DNA of 64,000 bases from Microcebus murinus. Lineage: Eukaryota > Chordata > Mammalia > Primates > Cheirogaleidae. Below, one piece after another: positions 48,701 through 61,742 of this stretch. The position numbers and the translations under genes are program-made. Numbering within the stretch: the first letter of the stretch is position 1; every line of letters begins with the position of its first letter. Location of the stretch: contig NC_134119.1 of the NCBI RefSeq assembly GCF_040939455.1, positions 73,393,638 to 73,457,637 of the forward strand, in the 5' to 3' direction. A model generated the notes under the pieces. That model was given only the letters and a program-made list of their open reading frames with translations, made no database searches and was not told the origin of the DNA.

Positions 48701-51700
48701 AGTGCTTACCTGGCTGTGTCCACTCACCCACGGGAGATGGGTAGGCAAGGCGCAGTGTGGATCTGGCTGTGTCCACTCACCCACGGGAGACGGGCAGAGG
48801 GGTGCTATGTGGATCTGGCTATGTCCACTGACCCACGGCACAAGGGCAGGCAGGGCGCAGTGCGGATCTGGCTGTGTCCACTCACCCATGGCAGACGGGC
48901 AGGCAGGGCGCAGTGCGGATCTGGCTGTGTCCTCTCACCCACGGGAGATGGGCAGAGAGGGTGCTGTGTGGATCTGGCTATGTCCACCTACCCATGGCAG
49001 ACGGGCAGGCAGGGCGCAGTGCGGATCTGGCTGTGTTCACTCACCCACGGCATACGGTCAGGCAGGGCGCAGTGCGGATATGGCTGTGTCCACTCACCCA
49101 CGGGAGACGGGTAGGCAAGGCGCAGTGTGAATCTGGCTGTATCCACTAACCCACGGGAGACGGGCAGACAGGGTGCTGTGTGGATCTGGCTATGTCCACT
49201 GACCCACGGCAGACTGGCAGGCAGGGCGCAGTGTGGATCTGGCTGTGTCCACTCACCCATGGCAGACGGGCAGGCAGGGCGCAGTGCGGATCTGGCTGTG
49301 TACACTCACCCACGGGAGATGGGTAGGCAAGGCGCAGTGTGGATCTGGCTGTGTCCCCTCGCCCTCGACAGGCGGGCAGGGAGGATTCAGTGCGGATCTG
49401 GTTGTGTCCACTCACCCATGGGAGACGGGCAGGCAAGTCGCAGTGTGGACCTGGCTGTGTCCACTCACCCACGGGAGACGGCCAGAGAGGGTGCTGTGTG
49501 AATCTGGCTATATCCACTGACCCACGGCAGACGGGCAGGCAGGGCACAGTGCGGATCTGGCTGTGTCCAATCACCCACGGCAGACGGGCCGGCAGGGCGC
49601 AGTGCGGATCTGGCTGTGTCCACTAACCCACTGGAGACGGGTAGGCAAGGCGCAGTGTGGAACTGGCACTGTCCACTCACCCACGGGAGACGGGAAGTGA
49701 GGGTGCTGTGTGGATATGGCTATGTCCACTGACCCACTGCAGACGGGCAGGCAGGGCGCAGTGCGGATCTGGCTGTGTCCACACACCCACGGCAGACGGT
49801 CAGGCAGGGCGCAGTGCGGATCTGGCTGTGTCCACTCACCCACTGGAGACGGGTAGGCAAGGCGCAGTGTGGAACTGGCACTGTCCACTCACCCACGGGA
49901 GATGGGAAGTGAGGGTGCTATGTGGATATGGCTATGTCCACTGACCCACTGCAGACGGGCAGGCAGGGCGCAGTGCGGATCTGGCTGTGTCCACTCACCC
50001 ACGGCAGACGGGCAGGCAGGGCGGAGTGCGGATCTGGCTGTGTCCACTCACCAACGGGAGACGCGAAGGCAAGGCGCAGTGTGGATCTGGCTGTGTCCAC
50101 GCACCCACGGGAGACGGGCAGGCAAGGCACAGTGTGGATCTGGCTGTGTCCACTCACCCACGGGAGATGGGCAGAGAGGGTGCTGTGTGGATCTGGCTAT
50201 GTCCACTGACCCACGGCAGACGGGCAGGGAGTGCGCAGTACGGATCTGGCTTGTCCACTCACCCACGGCAGGCGGTCAGGCAGGGCGCAGTGAGGATCTG
50301 GCTGTGTCCACTCACCCACGGCAGGCGGTCAGGCAGGGCGCAGTGCGGATCTGTCTGTGTCCACTCACCCACGGGAGACGGGCAGGAAAGGCGCAGTGCG
50401 GATCTGGCTGTGTCCACTCACCCATGGGAGACGGGCAGGCAGGGCGCAGTGCGGATCTGGCTGTGTCCACTCTCCCAGGGGAGAAGGGCAGGAAAGGCGC
50501 AGTGTGGATCTGGCGGTGTCTACTCACCCACGGGAGACGGGCAGAAAGGGTGCTGTGTGGATCTGGCTATGTCCACTGACCCACGGCAGACGGGCAGGCA
50601 GGGAGCAGTGCGGATCTGGCTGTTTCCACTCACCCATGGGAGACGGGCAGGCAGGGCGAAGTGCGGATCTGGCTGTGTCCACTCACCCACGGGAGACGGG
50701 CAGGCAAGGCGCAGTGCAAATCTGGCTGTGTCCACTTACCCACGGGAGACGGGCAGACACGGTGCTGTGTGGATCTGGCTATGTCCACTGACCCACGGCA
50801 GACGGTCAGGCAGGGCGCAGAGCGGATCTGGCTGTGTCCACTCACCCAGGGCAGACGGGCAGGCAGGGCGCAGTGCGGATCTGGCTGTGTCCACTCACCC
50901 ACGGGAGACGGGCAGGCAGGGCGCAGTGCGGATCTGGCTGTGTCCACTCACCCACGTGAGATGGGCAGGCAAGGCACAGTGCGGATCTGGCTGTGTCCAC
51001 TCACCCACGGGAGACGGGCAGGCTAGGCGCAGTGCGGATCTGGCTGTGTCCACTCACCCACGGGAGATGGACAGGCAGGGCGCAGTGTGGATCTGGTTGT
51101 GTCCCCTCACCCACGGGAGACGGGCAGGCAGGGCACAGTGTGGATCTGGTGTGACCACACTACCACGGGAGACGGGCAGTGAGGGCACAGTGTGAATCTG
51201 GCTATGTCCACTGACCCACGGGAGACGGACAGGCAGGGCACAGTGTGGATCTGGCTGTGTCCACTCACCCACGGGAGATGGGCAGACAGGGTGCTGTGTG
51301 GATCTGGCTATGTCCACTGACCCACGGCAGACGGGCAGGCAGGGCGCAGTGCGGATCTGGCTATGTCCACTCACCCACGGCCGACGGTCAGGCAGGGCGC
51401 AGTGTGGATCTGGCTGTGTCCACTCACCCACGGGAGATGGGTAGGCAAGGCGCAGTGTGGATCTGGTTGTGTCCACTCACCCAAGGGAGACGGGCAGAGG
51501 GGTGGTTTGTGGATCTGGCTATGTCCACTGACCCACGGCACAAGGGCAGGCAGGGCGCAGTACGGATCTGGCTGTGTCCACTCACCCACGGCAGACGGGA
51601 GGCAGGGCGCAGTGCGGATCTGGCTGTGTCCTATCACCCACGGGAGACGGGCAGGCAAGGCGCTGTGTGGATATGGCTGTGTCCACTCACACACGGGAGA

Positions 51701-54700
51701 CGGGCAGGGAGGGCGCAGTGCGGATCTGGCTGTGTCCACTCACCCACGGCAGACGGGCAAGCAGGGCGCAGTGCGCATCTGGCTGTGTCCACTCACCCAC
51801 GGCAGACGATGAGGCATTGCGCAGTGCAGATCTGACTGTGTCCACTCACCCACGGGAGATGGGCAGGCAGGGCGCAGTGCGTATCTGGCTGTGTCCACTC
51901 ACCCACGGGAGATGGGCAGGCAGGGCGCAGTGCGGATCTGGCTGTGTCCACTCACCCATGGGAGACGGGCAGAGAGGGTTCTGTTTGGATCTGGCTATGT
52001 CCACTGACTCACGGCAGACGGAGAGGCAGGGTGCAGTGCGGATCTGGCTGTGTCCACAAACCCACGGCAGACGGTCAGGCAGGGCGTAGTGCGGATCTGG
52101 CTGTGTCCACTCACCCACGGGAGACGGGTAGGCAATGCGCAGTGTGGATCTGGCAGTGTCCACTACCCACGGGAGACGGGTAGAGAGGGTGATGTGTGGA
52201 TCTGGCCATGTCCACTGACCCACGGCAGACAGGCAGGCAGGGCGCAGGGCAGATCTGGCTGTGTCCACTCACCCACGGGAGACGGGCAGGCAAGGCGCAG
52301 TGTAGATCTCTCTGTGTCCACTCACCCACGGGAGACGGACAGAGAGGGTGCTGTGTGGATCTGGCTATGTCCACTGACCTACGGCAGTCGGGCAGGCAGG
52401 GCGCAGTGCGGATCTGGCTGTGTCCACTCACCCACGGCAGACAGACAGGCAGGGCCCAGTGCGGAACGGGCTGTGTCACTCACCCACGGCAGACGGGCAG
52501 AGAGGGTGCTGTGTGGATCTGGGTATGTCCACTGACCCACGGCAGACGGGCAGGCAGGGCGCAGTGCGGATCTGGCTGTGTCCAATCACCCATGGGAGAA
52601 GGGTAGACAAGGCGCAGTGTGGATCTGGCTGTGTCCACTCACCCACGGGAGACGGGCAGAGAGGGTGCTGTGTGGATCTGGCTATGTCCACTGACCCACG
52701 GCACACGGGCAGGCAGGTTGAAGTGCGGATCTGGCTGTGTCCACTCACCCACGGCAGACGGGCCGGCAGGGCACAGTGCGGATCTGGCTGTGTCAACTCA
52801 CCCACGGCAGACGGGCAGACAAGGCGCAGTGTGGATCTGGCTGTGTCCACTCACCCACGAGAGACAGGCAGAGAGGGTGCTGTTTGGATCTGGCTATGTC
52901 CACTGACCCACGGCAGACAGGCAGGCAGGGCGCAGTGCGGATCTGTCTGTGTCCACTAACCCACGGCAGACGGTCAGGCATGGTGCAGTGCGGATCTGGC
53001 TGTGTCCACTCACCCACGGGAGATGGGCAGAGAGGGTGCTGTGTGGATCTGGCTATGTCCACTGACCCACGGCAGACGGGCAGGCCAGGCGCAGTGTGGA
53101 TCTTGCTGTGTCCACTCACCCACGGCAGACGATGAGGCATTGCGCAGTGCAGATCTGACTGTGTCCACTCACCCACGGGAGACGGGTATGCAGGGCGCAG
53201 TGCGTATCTGGCTGTGTCCACTCACCCACGGGAGATGGGCAGGCAGGGCGCAGTGCGGATCTGGCTGTGTCCACTCACCCACGGGAGACCGGCAGGCAAG
53301 GCGCAGTGTGGATCTGGCTGTGTCCACTCACCCACGGGAGACGGGCAGAGAGGGTGCTGTTTGGATCTGGCTATGTCCACTGACCCACGGCAGACGGAGA
53401 GGCAGGGCGCAGTGCGGATCTGGCTGTGTCCACACACCCAGGGCAGACGGTCAGGCAGGGCGCAGTCCGGATCTGGCTGTGTCCACTCACCCACGGGAGA
53501 CGGGTAGGCAAGGCGCAGTGTGGATCTGGCTGTGTCCACTACCCACGGGAGACGGGTAGAGAGGGTGAAGTGTGGATCTGTCCATGTCCACTGACCCACG
53601 GCAGACGGCCAGGCAGGGCGCAGGGCGGATCTGGCTGTGTCCACTCACCCACGGGAGACGGGCAGGCAAGGCGCAGTGTAGATCTCTCTGTGTCAACTCA
53701 CCCACGGGAGATGGACAGAGAGGGTGCTGTGTGGATCTGGCTATGTCCACTGACCTACGGCAGTCGGGCAGGCAGGTCGCAGTGCAGATCTGGCTGTGTC
53801 CACTCACCCATGGCAGACAGACAGGAAGGGCCGAGTGGGGATCGGGCTGTGTCCACTCACCCACGGCAGACGGGCAGGCAGGGCTCAGTGCGGATCTGGC
53901 TGTGTCCACTCACCCACGGCAGACGGGCAGGCAGGGCGCAGTGCGGATCTGGCTGTGTCCACTCACCCACGGCAGACGGGCAGGCAGGGCGCAGTGCGGA
54001 TCTGGCTGTGTCCACTCACCCACGGGAGGCGGTCAGGCAAGGCGCAGTGTGGATCTGGCTGTGTCCACTCACCCATGGAAGACGGGCAGAGAGGGTGCTC
54101 TGTGGATCTGGCTATGTCCACTGAACCACGGCAGACGGGCAGGCAGGGCACAGTGCGGATCTTGCTGTGTCCACTCACCCACGGGAGACAGTCAGGCATT
54201 GCGCAGTGCGGATCTGGCTGTGTCCACTCTTGCACAGGAGAGGGGCATGCAGGGCGCAGTGCGGATCTGGCTGTTTCCACTCACCCACGGGAGATGGGCA
54301 GGCAGGGCGCAGTGCAGATCTGGCTGTGTCCACTCACCCAAGGGAGACGGGCAGAGAGGGTGCTGTGTGGATCTGGCTATGTCCACTGACCTACGGCAGA
54401 TGGGGAGGCAGGGCGCAGTGCGGATCTGTCTGTGTCCACTCACCCACCGCAGACGGGCCGGCAGGGCACAGTGCGGATCTGGCTGTGTCAACTCACCCAC
54501 GGCACACGGGCAAGCAGGGCGCAGTGCGGATCTGGCTGTGTCCACTCACCCACGGCAGACGGTCAGGCAGGGCGCAGTGCGGATCTGGCTGTGTCCACTC
54601 ACCCACGGGAGGCGGTCAGGCAAGGCGCAGTGTGGATCTGGCTGTGTCCACTCACCCACGGAAGACGGGCAGAGAGGGTGCTCTGTGGATCTGGCTATGT

Positions 54701-55173
54701 CCACTGAACCACGGCAGACGGGCAGGCAGGGCACAGTGCGGATCTGGCTGTGTCCACTCACCCACGGGAGGCCGTCAGGCAATGCGCAGTGTGCATCTGC
54801 CTGTGTACACTCACCCAGGGGAGACGGGCAGAGAGGGTGCTGTGTGGATCTGGCTATGTCCACTGACCCACGGCAGACGGGCAGGCAGGGCGCAGTGCGG
54901 ATCTGGCTGTGTCCACTCACCCATGGCAGACGGGCAGGCAGGGCGCAGTGCGGATCTGGCTGTGTCCACTCACCCACGGCAGACGGGCAGGCAGGGCGCA
55001 GTGCGGATCTGGCTGTGTCCACTCACCCACGGGAGGCGGTCAGGCAAGGCGCAGTGTGGATCTGGCTGTGTCCACTCACCCACGGAAGACGGGCAGAGAG
55101 GGTGCTCTGTGGATCTGGCTATGTCCACTGAACCACGGCAGACGGGCAGGCAGGGCACAGTGCGGATCTTGCT

Positions 55174-57716
55174 GTGTCCACTCACCCACGGGAGACAGTC
55201 AGGCATTGCGCAGTGCGGATCTGGCTGTGTCCACTCTTGCACAGGAGAGGGGCATGCAGGGCGCAGTGCGGATCTGGCTGTTTCCACTCACCCACGGGAG
55301 ATGGGCAGGCAGGGCGCAGTGCAGATCTGGCTGTGTCCACTCACCCAAGGGAGACGGGCAGAGAGGGTGCTGTGTGGATCTGGCTATGTCCACTGACCCA
55401 CGGCAGATGGGGAGGCAGGGCGCAGTGCGGATCTGGCTCTGTCCACTCACCCACGGCAGACGGGCCGGCAGGCCACAGTGCGGATCTGGCTGTGTCAACT
55501 CACCCACGGGAGACGGGCAGGCAAGGCGCAGTGTGGATCTGGCTGTGTACACACACCCACGGGAGACGGGCAGAGAGGGTGCTGTTTGGATCTGGCTATG
55601 TCCACTGACCCACGGAGGACAGGCAGGCAGGGTGCAGTGCGGATCTCTCTGTGTCCACTCACCCACGGCAGACGGTCAGGCACGGCGCACTGCGGATCTG
55701 GCTGTGTCCACTCACCCACGGGAGACGGGCAGAGAGGATGCTGTGTGGATCTGGCTATGTCCACTGACCCACGGCAGACGGGCAGGCAGGGCGCAGTGCG
55801 GATCTGGCTGTGTCCAATCACCCACGGGAGACGGGTAGGCAAGGCGCAGTGTGGATCTGGCTGTGTCCACTCACCCACGGGAGACGGGCAGAGAGGGTGT
55901 TGTGTGGATCTGGCTATGTCGACTGACCCACGGCACACGGGCACGCAGGTTGAAGTGCGGATCTGTCTGTGTCCACTCACCCACCGCAGACGGGCCGGCA
56001 GGGCACAGTGCGGATCTGGCTGTGTCAACACACCCACGGCACACGGGCAAGCAGGGCGCAGTGCGGATCTGGCTGTGTCCACTCACCCACGGCAGACGGT
56101 CAGGCAGGGCGCAGTGCGTATCTGGCTGTGTCCACTCACCCATGGGAGACGGGCAGGCAGGGCGCAGTTCGGATCTGGCTGTGTTCACTCACCCAGGGGA
56201 GACGGGCAGGAAAGGCGCAGTGTGGATCTGGCTGTGTCCACTCACCCACGGGAGACGGGCATAGCGGGTGCTGTGCGGATCTGGCTGTGTCCACTGACCC
56301 ACGGTAGACGGGCAGGCAGGGCGCAGTGCGGATCTGGATGTGTACACTTACCCACGGGAGGCGGTCAGGCTACGCGCAGTGTGGATCTGGCTGTGTCCAC
56401 TCACCCACAGGAGACGGGCATAGAGGGTGCTGTGTGGATCTGGCTATGTCCACTGACCCACGGCAGACAGGCCGGCAAGGCGCAGTGTGGATCTGGCTGT
56501 GTCCACTACACACGGGAGACGGGCAGAGAGGGTGATGTGTGGATCTGGCCATGTCCACTGACCCACGGCAGACGGGCAGGCAGGGCGCAGGACAGATCTG
56601 GCTGTGTCCACTCACCCACGGGAGACGGGCAGGCAAGGCGCAGTGTGGATCTGGCTGTGTCCACTCACCCACGGGATACGGACAGAGAGGGTGCTGTGTG
56701 GATCTGGCTATGTCCACTGACCTTCGGCAGTCGGGTAGGCAGGGCGCAGTGCGGATCTGGCTGTGTCCACTCACCCACAGCAGACGGTCAGGCAGGGCGC
56801 AGTGCGGATCTGGCTGTCTCCACTCACCCACTGGAGACGGGTAGGCAAGGCGCAGTGTGGATCTGGCTGTGTCCACTCACCTACGGGAGACGGGAAGAGA
56901 GGGTGCTGTGTGGATATGGCTATGTCCACTGACCCACTGCCGACGGGCAGGCAGGGCGCAGTGCGGATCTGGCTGTGTCCACTCACCCACGGCAGATGGG
57001 CAGGCAGGTCGCAGTGCGGATCTGGCTGTGTCCACTCACCAACGGGAGACGCGAAGGCAAGGCGCAGTGTGGATCTGGCTGTGTTCACTCACCCACGGGA
57101 GACGGGCAGAGAGGGTGCTGTGTGGATCTGGCTATGTCCACTGACCCACGGCAGACGGGGAGGCAGGGCGCAGTGCGGATCTGGCTGTGTCCACTCACCC
57201 ACGGCAGACCGGCAGGCAGGGCGCAGTGCGGATCTGGCTGTTTCCACTCACCCACGGCAGACGGGCAGGCAGGGCGCAGTGCGGATCTGGCTGTGTCCAC
57301 TCACCCACGGGAGGCCGTCAGGCAATGCGCAGTGTGCATCTGCCTGTGTACACTCACCCAGGGGAGACGGGCAGAGAGGGTGCTGTGTGGATCTGGCTAT
57401 GTCCACTGACCCACGGCAGACGGGCAGGCAGGGCGCAGTGCGGATCTGGCTGTGTCCACTCACCCATGGCAGACGGGCAGGCAGGGCGCAGTGCGGATCT
57501 GGCTGTGTCCACTCACCCACGGCAGACGGGCAGGCAGGGCGCAGTGCGGATCTGGCTGTGTCCACTCACCCACGGGAGGCGGTCAGGCAAGGCGCAGTGT
57601 GGATCTGGCTGTGTCCACTCACCCACGGAAGACGGGCAGAGAGGGTGCTCTGTGGATCTGGCTATGTCCACTGAACCACGGCAGACGGGCAGGCAGGGCA
57701 CAGTGCGGATCTTGCT
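55174..57716. repeat. Higher-order repeat copy 1 (2543-bp variant)
   Basis: 48 monomers minus one base. Same monomer order as the 2013-bp copies, plus a 530-bp stretch (10 monomers) in its left part. Phase set at the distinctive monomer pair containing GACAGTCAGGCATTGCG and CTCTTGCACAGGAGAGG. Confidence 0.85.
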
Positions 57717-59729
57717 GTGTCCACTCACCCACGGGAGACAGTCAGGCATTGCGCAGTGCGGATCTGGCTGTGTCCACTCTTGCACAGGAGAGGGGCATGC
57801 AGGGCGCAGTGCGGATCTGGCTGTTTCCACTCACCCACGGGAGATGGGCAGGCAGGGCGCAGTGCAGATCTGGCTGTGTCCACTCACCCAAGGGAGACGG
57901 GCAGAGAGGGTGCTGTGTGGATCTGGCTATGTCCACTGACCCACGGCAGATGGGGAGGCAGGGCGCAGTGCGGATCTGTCTGTGTCCACTCACCCACCGC
58001 AGACGGGCCGGCAGGGCACAGTGCGGATCTGGCTGTGTCAACACACCCACGGCACACGGGCAAGCAGGGCGCAGTGCGGATCTGGCTGTGTCCACTCACC
58101 CACGGCAGACGGTCAGGCAGGGCGCAGTGCGTATCTGGCTGTGTCCACTCACCCATGGGAGACGGGCAGGCAGGGCGCAGTTCGGATCTGGCTGTGTTCA
58201 CTCACCCAGGGGAGACGGGCAGGAAAGGCGCAGTGTGGATCTGGCTGTGTCCACTCACCCACGGGAGACGGGCATAGCGGGTGCTGTGCGGATCTGGCTG
58301 TGTCCACTGACCCACGGTAGACGGGCAGGCAGGGCGCAGTGCGGATCTGGATGTGTACACTTACCCACGGGAGGCGGTCAGGCTACGCGCAGTGTGGATC
58401 TGGCTGTGTCCACTCACCCACAGGAGACGGGCAGAGAGGGTGCTGTGTGGATCTGGCTATGTCCACTGACCCACGGCAGACAGGCCGGCAAGGCGCAGTG
58501 TGGATCTGGCTGTGTCCACTACACACGGGAGACGGGCAGAGAGGGTGATGTGTGGATCTGGCCATGTCCACTGACCCACGGCAGACGGGCAGGCAGGGCG
58601 CAGGACAGATCTGGCTGTGTCCACTCACCCACGGGAGACGGGCAGGCAAGGCGCAGTGTGGATCTGGCTGTGTCCACTCACCCACGGGATACGGACAGAG
58701 AGGGTGCTGTGTGGATCTGGCTATGTCCACTGACCTTCGGCAGTCGGGTAGGCAGGGCGCAGTGCGGATCTGGCTGTGTCCACTCACCCACAGCAGACGG
58801 TCAGGCAGGGCGCAGTGCGGATCTGGCTGTCTCCACTCACCCACTGGAGACGGGTAGGCAAGGCGCAGTGTGGATCTGGCTGTGTCCACTCACCTACGGG
58901 AGACGGGAAGAGAGGGTGCTGTGTGGATATGGCTATGTCCACTGACCCACTGCCGACGGGCAGGCAGGGCGCAGTGCGGATCTGGCTGTGTCCACTCACC
59001 CACGGCAGATGGGCAGGCAGGTCGCAGTGCGGATCTGGCTGTGTCCACTCACCAACGGGAGACGCGAAGGCAAGGCGCAGTGTGGATCTGGCTGTGTTCA
59101 CTCACCCACGGGAGACGGGCAGAGAGGGTGCTGTGTGGATCTGGCTATGTCCACTGACCCACGGCAGACGGGGAGGCAGGGCGCAGTGCGGATCTGGCTG
59201 TGTCCACTCACCCACGGCAGACCGGCAGGCAGGGCGCAGTGCGGATCTGGCTGTTTCCACTCACCCACGGCAGACGGGCAGGCAGGGCGCAGTGCGGATC
59301 TGGCTGTGTCCACTCACCCACGGGAGGCCGTCAGGCAATGCGCAGTGTGCATCTGCCTGTGTACACTCACCCAGGGGAGACGGGCAGAGAGGGTGCTGTG
59401 TGGATCTGGCTATGTCCACTGACCCACGGCAGACGGGCAGGCAGGGCGCAGTGCGGATCTGGCTGTGTCCACTCACCCATGGCAGACGGGCAGGCAGGGC
59501 GCAGTGCGGATCTGGCTGTGTCCACTCACCCACGGCAGACGGGCAGGCAGGGCGCAGTGCGGATCTGGCTGTGTCCACTCACCCACGGGAGGCGGTCAGG
59601 CAAGGCGCAGTGTGGATCTGGCTGTGTCCACTCACCCACGGAAGACGGGCAGAGAGGGTGCTCTGTGGATCTGGCTATGTCCACTGAACCACGGCAGACG
59701 GGCAGGCAGGGCACAGTGCGGATCTTGCT
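57717..59729. repeat. Higher-order repeat copy 2 (2013 bp)
   Basis: 38 monomers minus one base. The missing base is in a 52-bp monomer (CCACTACACACGGGAGACGG, near 58516) that marks every copy. Only a few substitutions separate it from the next copy. Confidence 0.9.
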
Positions 59730-61742
59730 GTGTCCACTCACCCACGGGAGACAGTCAGGCATTGCGCAGTGCGGATCTGGCTGTGTCCACTCTTGCACAG
59801 GAGAGGGGCATGCAGGGCGCAGTGCGGATCTGGCTGTTTCCACTCACCCACGGGAGATGGGCAGGCAGGGCGCAGTGCAGATCTGGCTGTGTCCACTCAC
59901 CCAAGGGAGACGGGCAGAGAGGGTGCTGTGTGGATCTGGCTATGTCCACTGACCCACGGCAGATGGGGAGGCAGGGCGCAGTGCGGATCTGTCTGTGTCC
60001 ACTCACCCACCGCAGACGGGCCGGCAGGGCACAGTGCGGATCTGGCTGTGTCAACTCACCCACGGCACACGGGCAAGCAGGGCGCAGTGCGGATCTGGCT
60101 GTGTCCACTCACCCACGGCAGACGGTCAGGCAGGGCGCAGTGCGTATCTGGCTGTGTCCACTCACCCATGGGAGACGGGCAGGCAGGGCGCAGTTCGGAT
60201 CTGGCTGTGTTCACTCACCCAGGGGAGACGGGCAGGAAAGGCGCAGTGTGGATCTGGCTGTGTCCACTCACCCACGCGAGACGGGCATAGAGGGTGCTGT
60301 GCGGATCTGGCTGTGTCCACTGACCCACGGTAGACGGGCAGGCAGGGCGCAGTGCGGATCTGGATGTGTACACTTACCCACGGGAGGCGGTCAGGCTACG
60401 CGCAGTGTGGATCTGGCTGTGTCCACTCACCCACAGGAGACGGGCAGAGAGGGTGCTGTGTGGATCTGGCTATGTCCACTGACCCACGGCAGACAGGCCG
60501 GCAAGGCGCAGTGTGGATCTGGCTGTGTCCACTACACACGGGAGACGGGCAGAGAGGGTGATGTGTGGATCTGGCCATGTCCACTGACCCACGGCAGACG
60601 GGCAGGCAGGGCGCAGGACAGATCTGGCTGTGTCCACTCACCCACGGGAGACGGGCAGGCAAGGCGCAGTGTGGATCTGGCTGTGTCCACTCACCCACGG
60701 GATACGGACAGAGAGGGTGCTGTGTGGATCTGGCTATGTCCACTGACCTTCGGCAGTCGGGTAGGCAGGGCGCAGTGCGGATCTGGCTGTGTCCACTCAC
60801 CCACAGCAGACGGTCAGGCAGGGCGCAGTGCGGATCTGGCTGTCTCCACTCACCCACTGGAGACGGGTAGGCAAGGCGCAGTGTGGATCTGGCTGTGTCC
60901 ACTCACCTACGGGAGACGGGAAGAGAGGGTGCTGTGTGGATATGGCTATGTCCACTGACCCACTGCCGACGGGCAGGCAGGGCGCAGTGCGGATCTGGCT
61001 GTGTCCACTCACCCACGGCAGATGGGCAGGCAGGTCGCAGTGCGGATCTGGCTGTGTCCACTCACCAACGGGAGACGCGAAGGCAAGGCGCAGTGTGGAT
61101 CTGGCTGTGTTCACTCACCCACGGGAGCCGGGCAGAGAGGGTGCTGTGTGGATCTGGCTATGTCCACTGACCCACGGCAGACGGGGAGGCAGGGCGCAGT
61201 GCGGATCTGGCTGTGTCCACTCACCCACGGCAGACCGGCAGGCAGGGCGCAGTGCGGATCTGGCTGTTTCCACTCACCCACGGCAGACGGGCAGGCAGGG
61301 CGCAGTGCGGATCTGGCTGTGTCCACTCACCCACGGGAGGCCGTCAGGCAATGCGCAGTGTGCATCTGCCTGTGTACACTCACCCAGGGGAGACGGGCAG
61401 AGAGGGTGCTGTGTGGATCTGGCTATGTCCACTGACCCACGGCAGACGGGCAGGCAGGGCGCAGTGCGGATCTGGCTGTGTCCACTCACCCATGGCAGAC
61501 GGGCAGGCAGGGCGCAGTGCGGATCTGGCTGTGTCCACTCACCCACGGCAGACGGGCAGGCAGGGCGCAGTGCGGATCTGGCTGTGTCCACTCACCCACG
61601 GGAGGCGGTCAGGCAAGGCGCAGTGTGGATCTGGCTGTGTCCACTCACCCACGGAAGACGGGCAGAGAGGGTGCTCTGTGGATCTGGCTATGTCCACTGA
61701 ACCACGGCAGACGGGCAGGCAGGGCACAGTGCGGATCTTGCT
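59730..61742. repeat. Higher-order repeat copy 3 (2013 bp)
   Basis: Differs from copy 2 at scattered sites, for example CAACTCACCC for CAACACACCC near 60051, and GCGAGACGGGCATAGAGGG for GGGAGACGGGCATAGCGGG near 60276. Confidence 0.9.
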
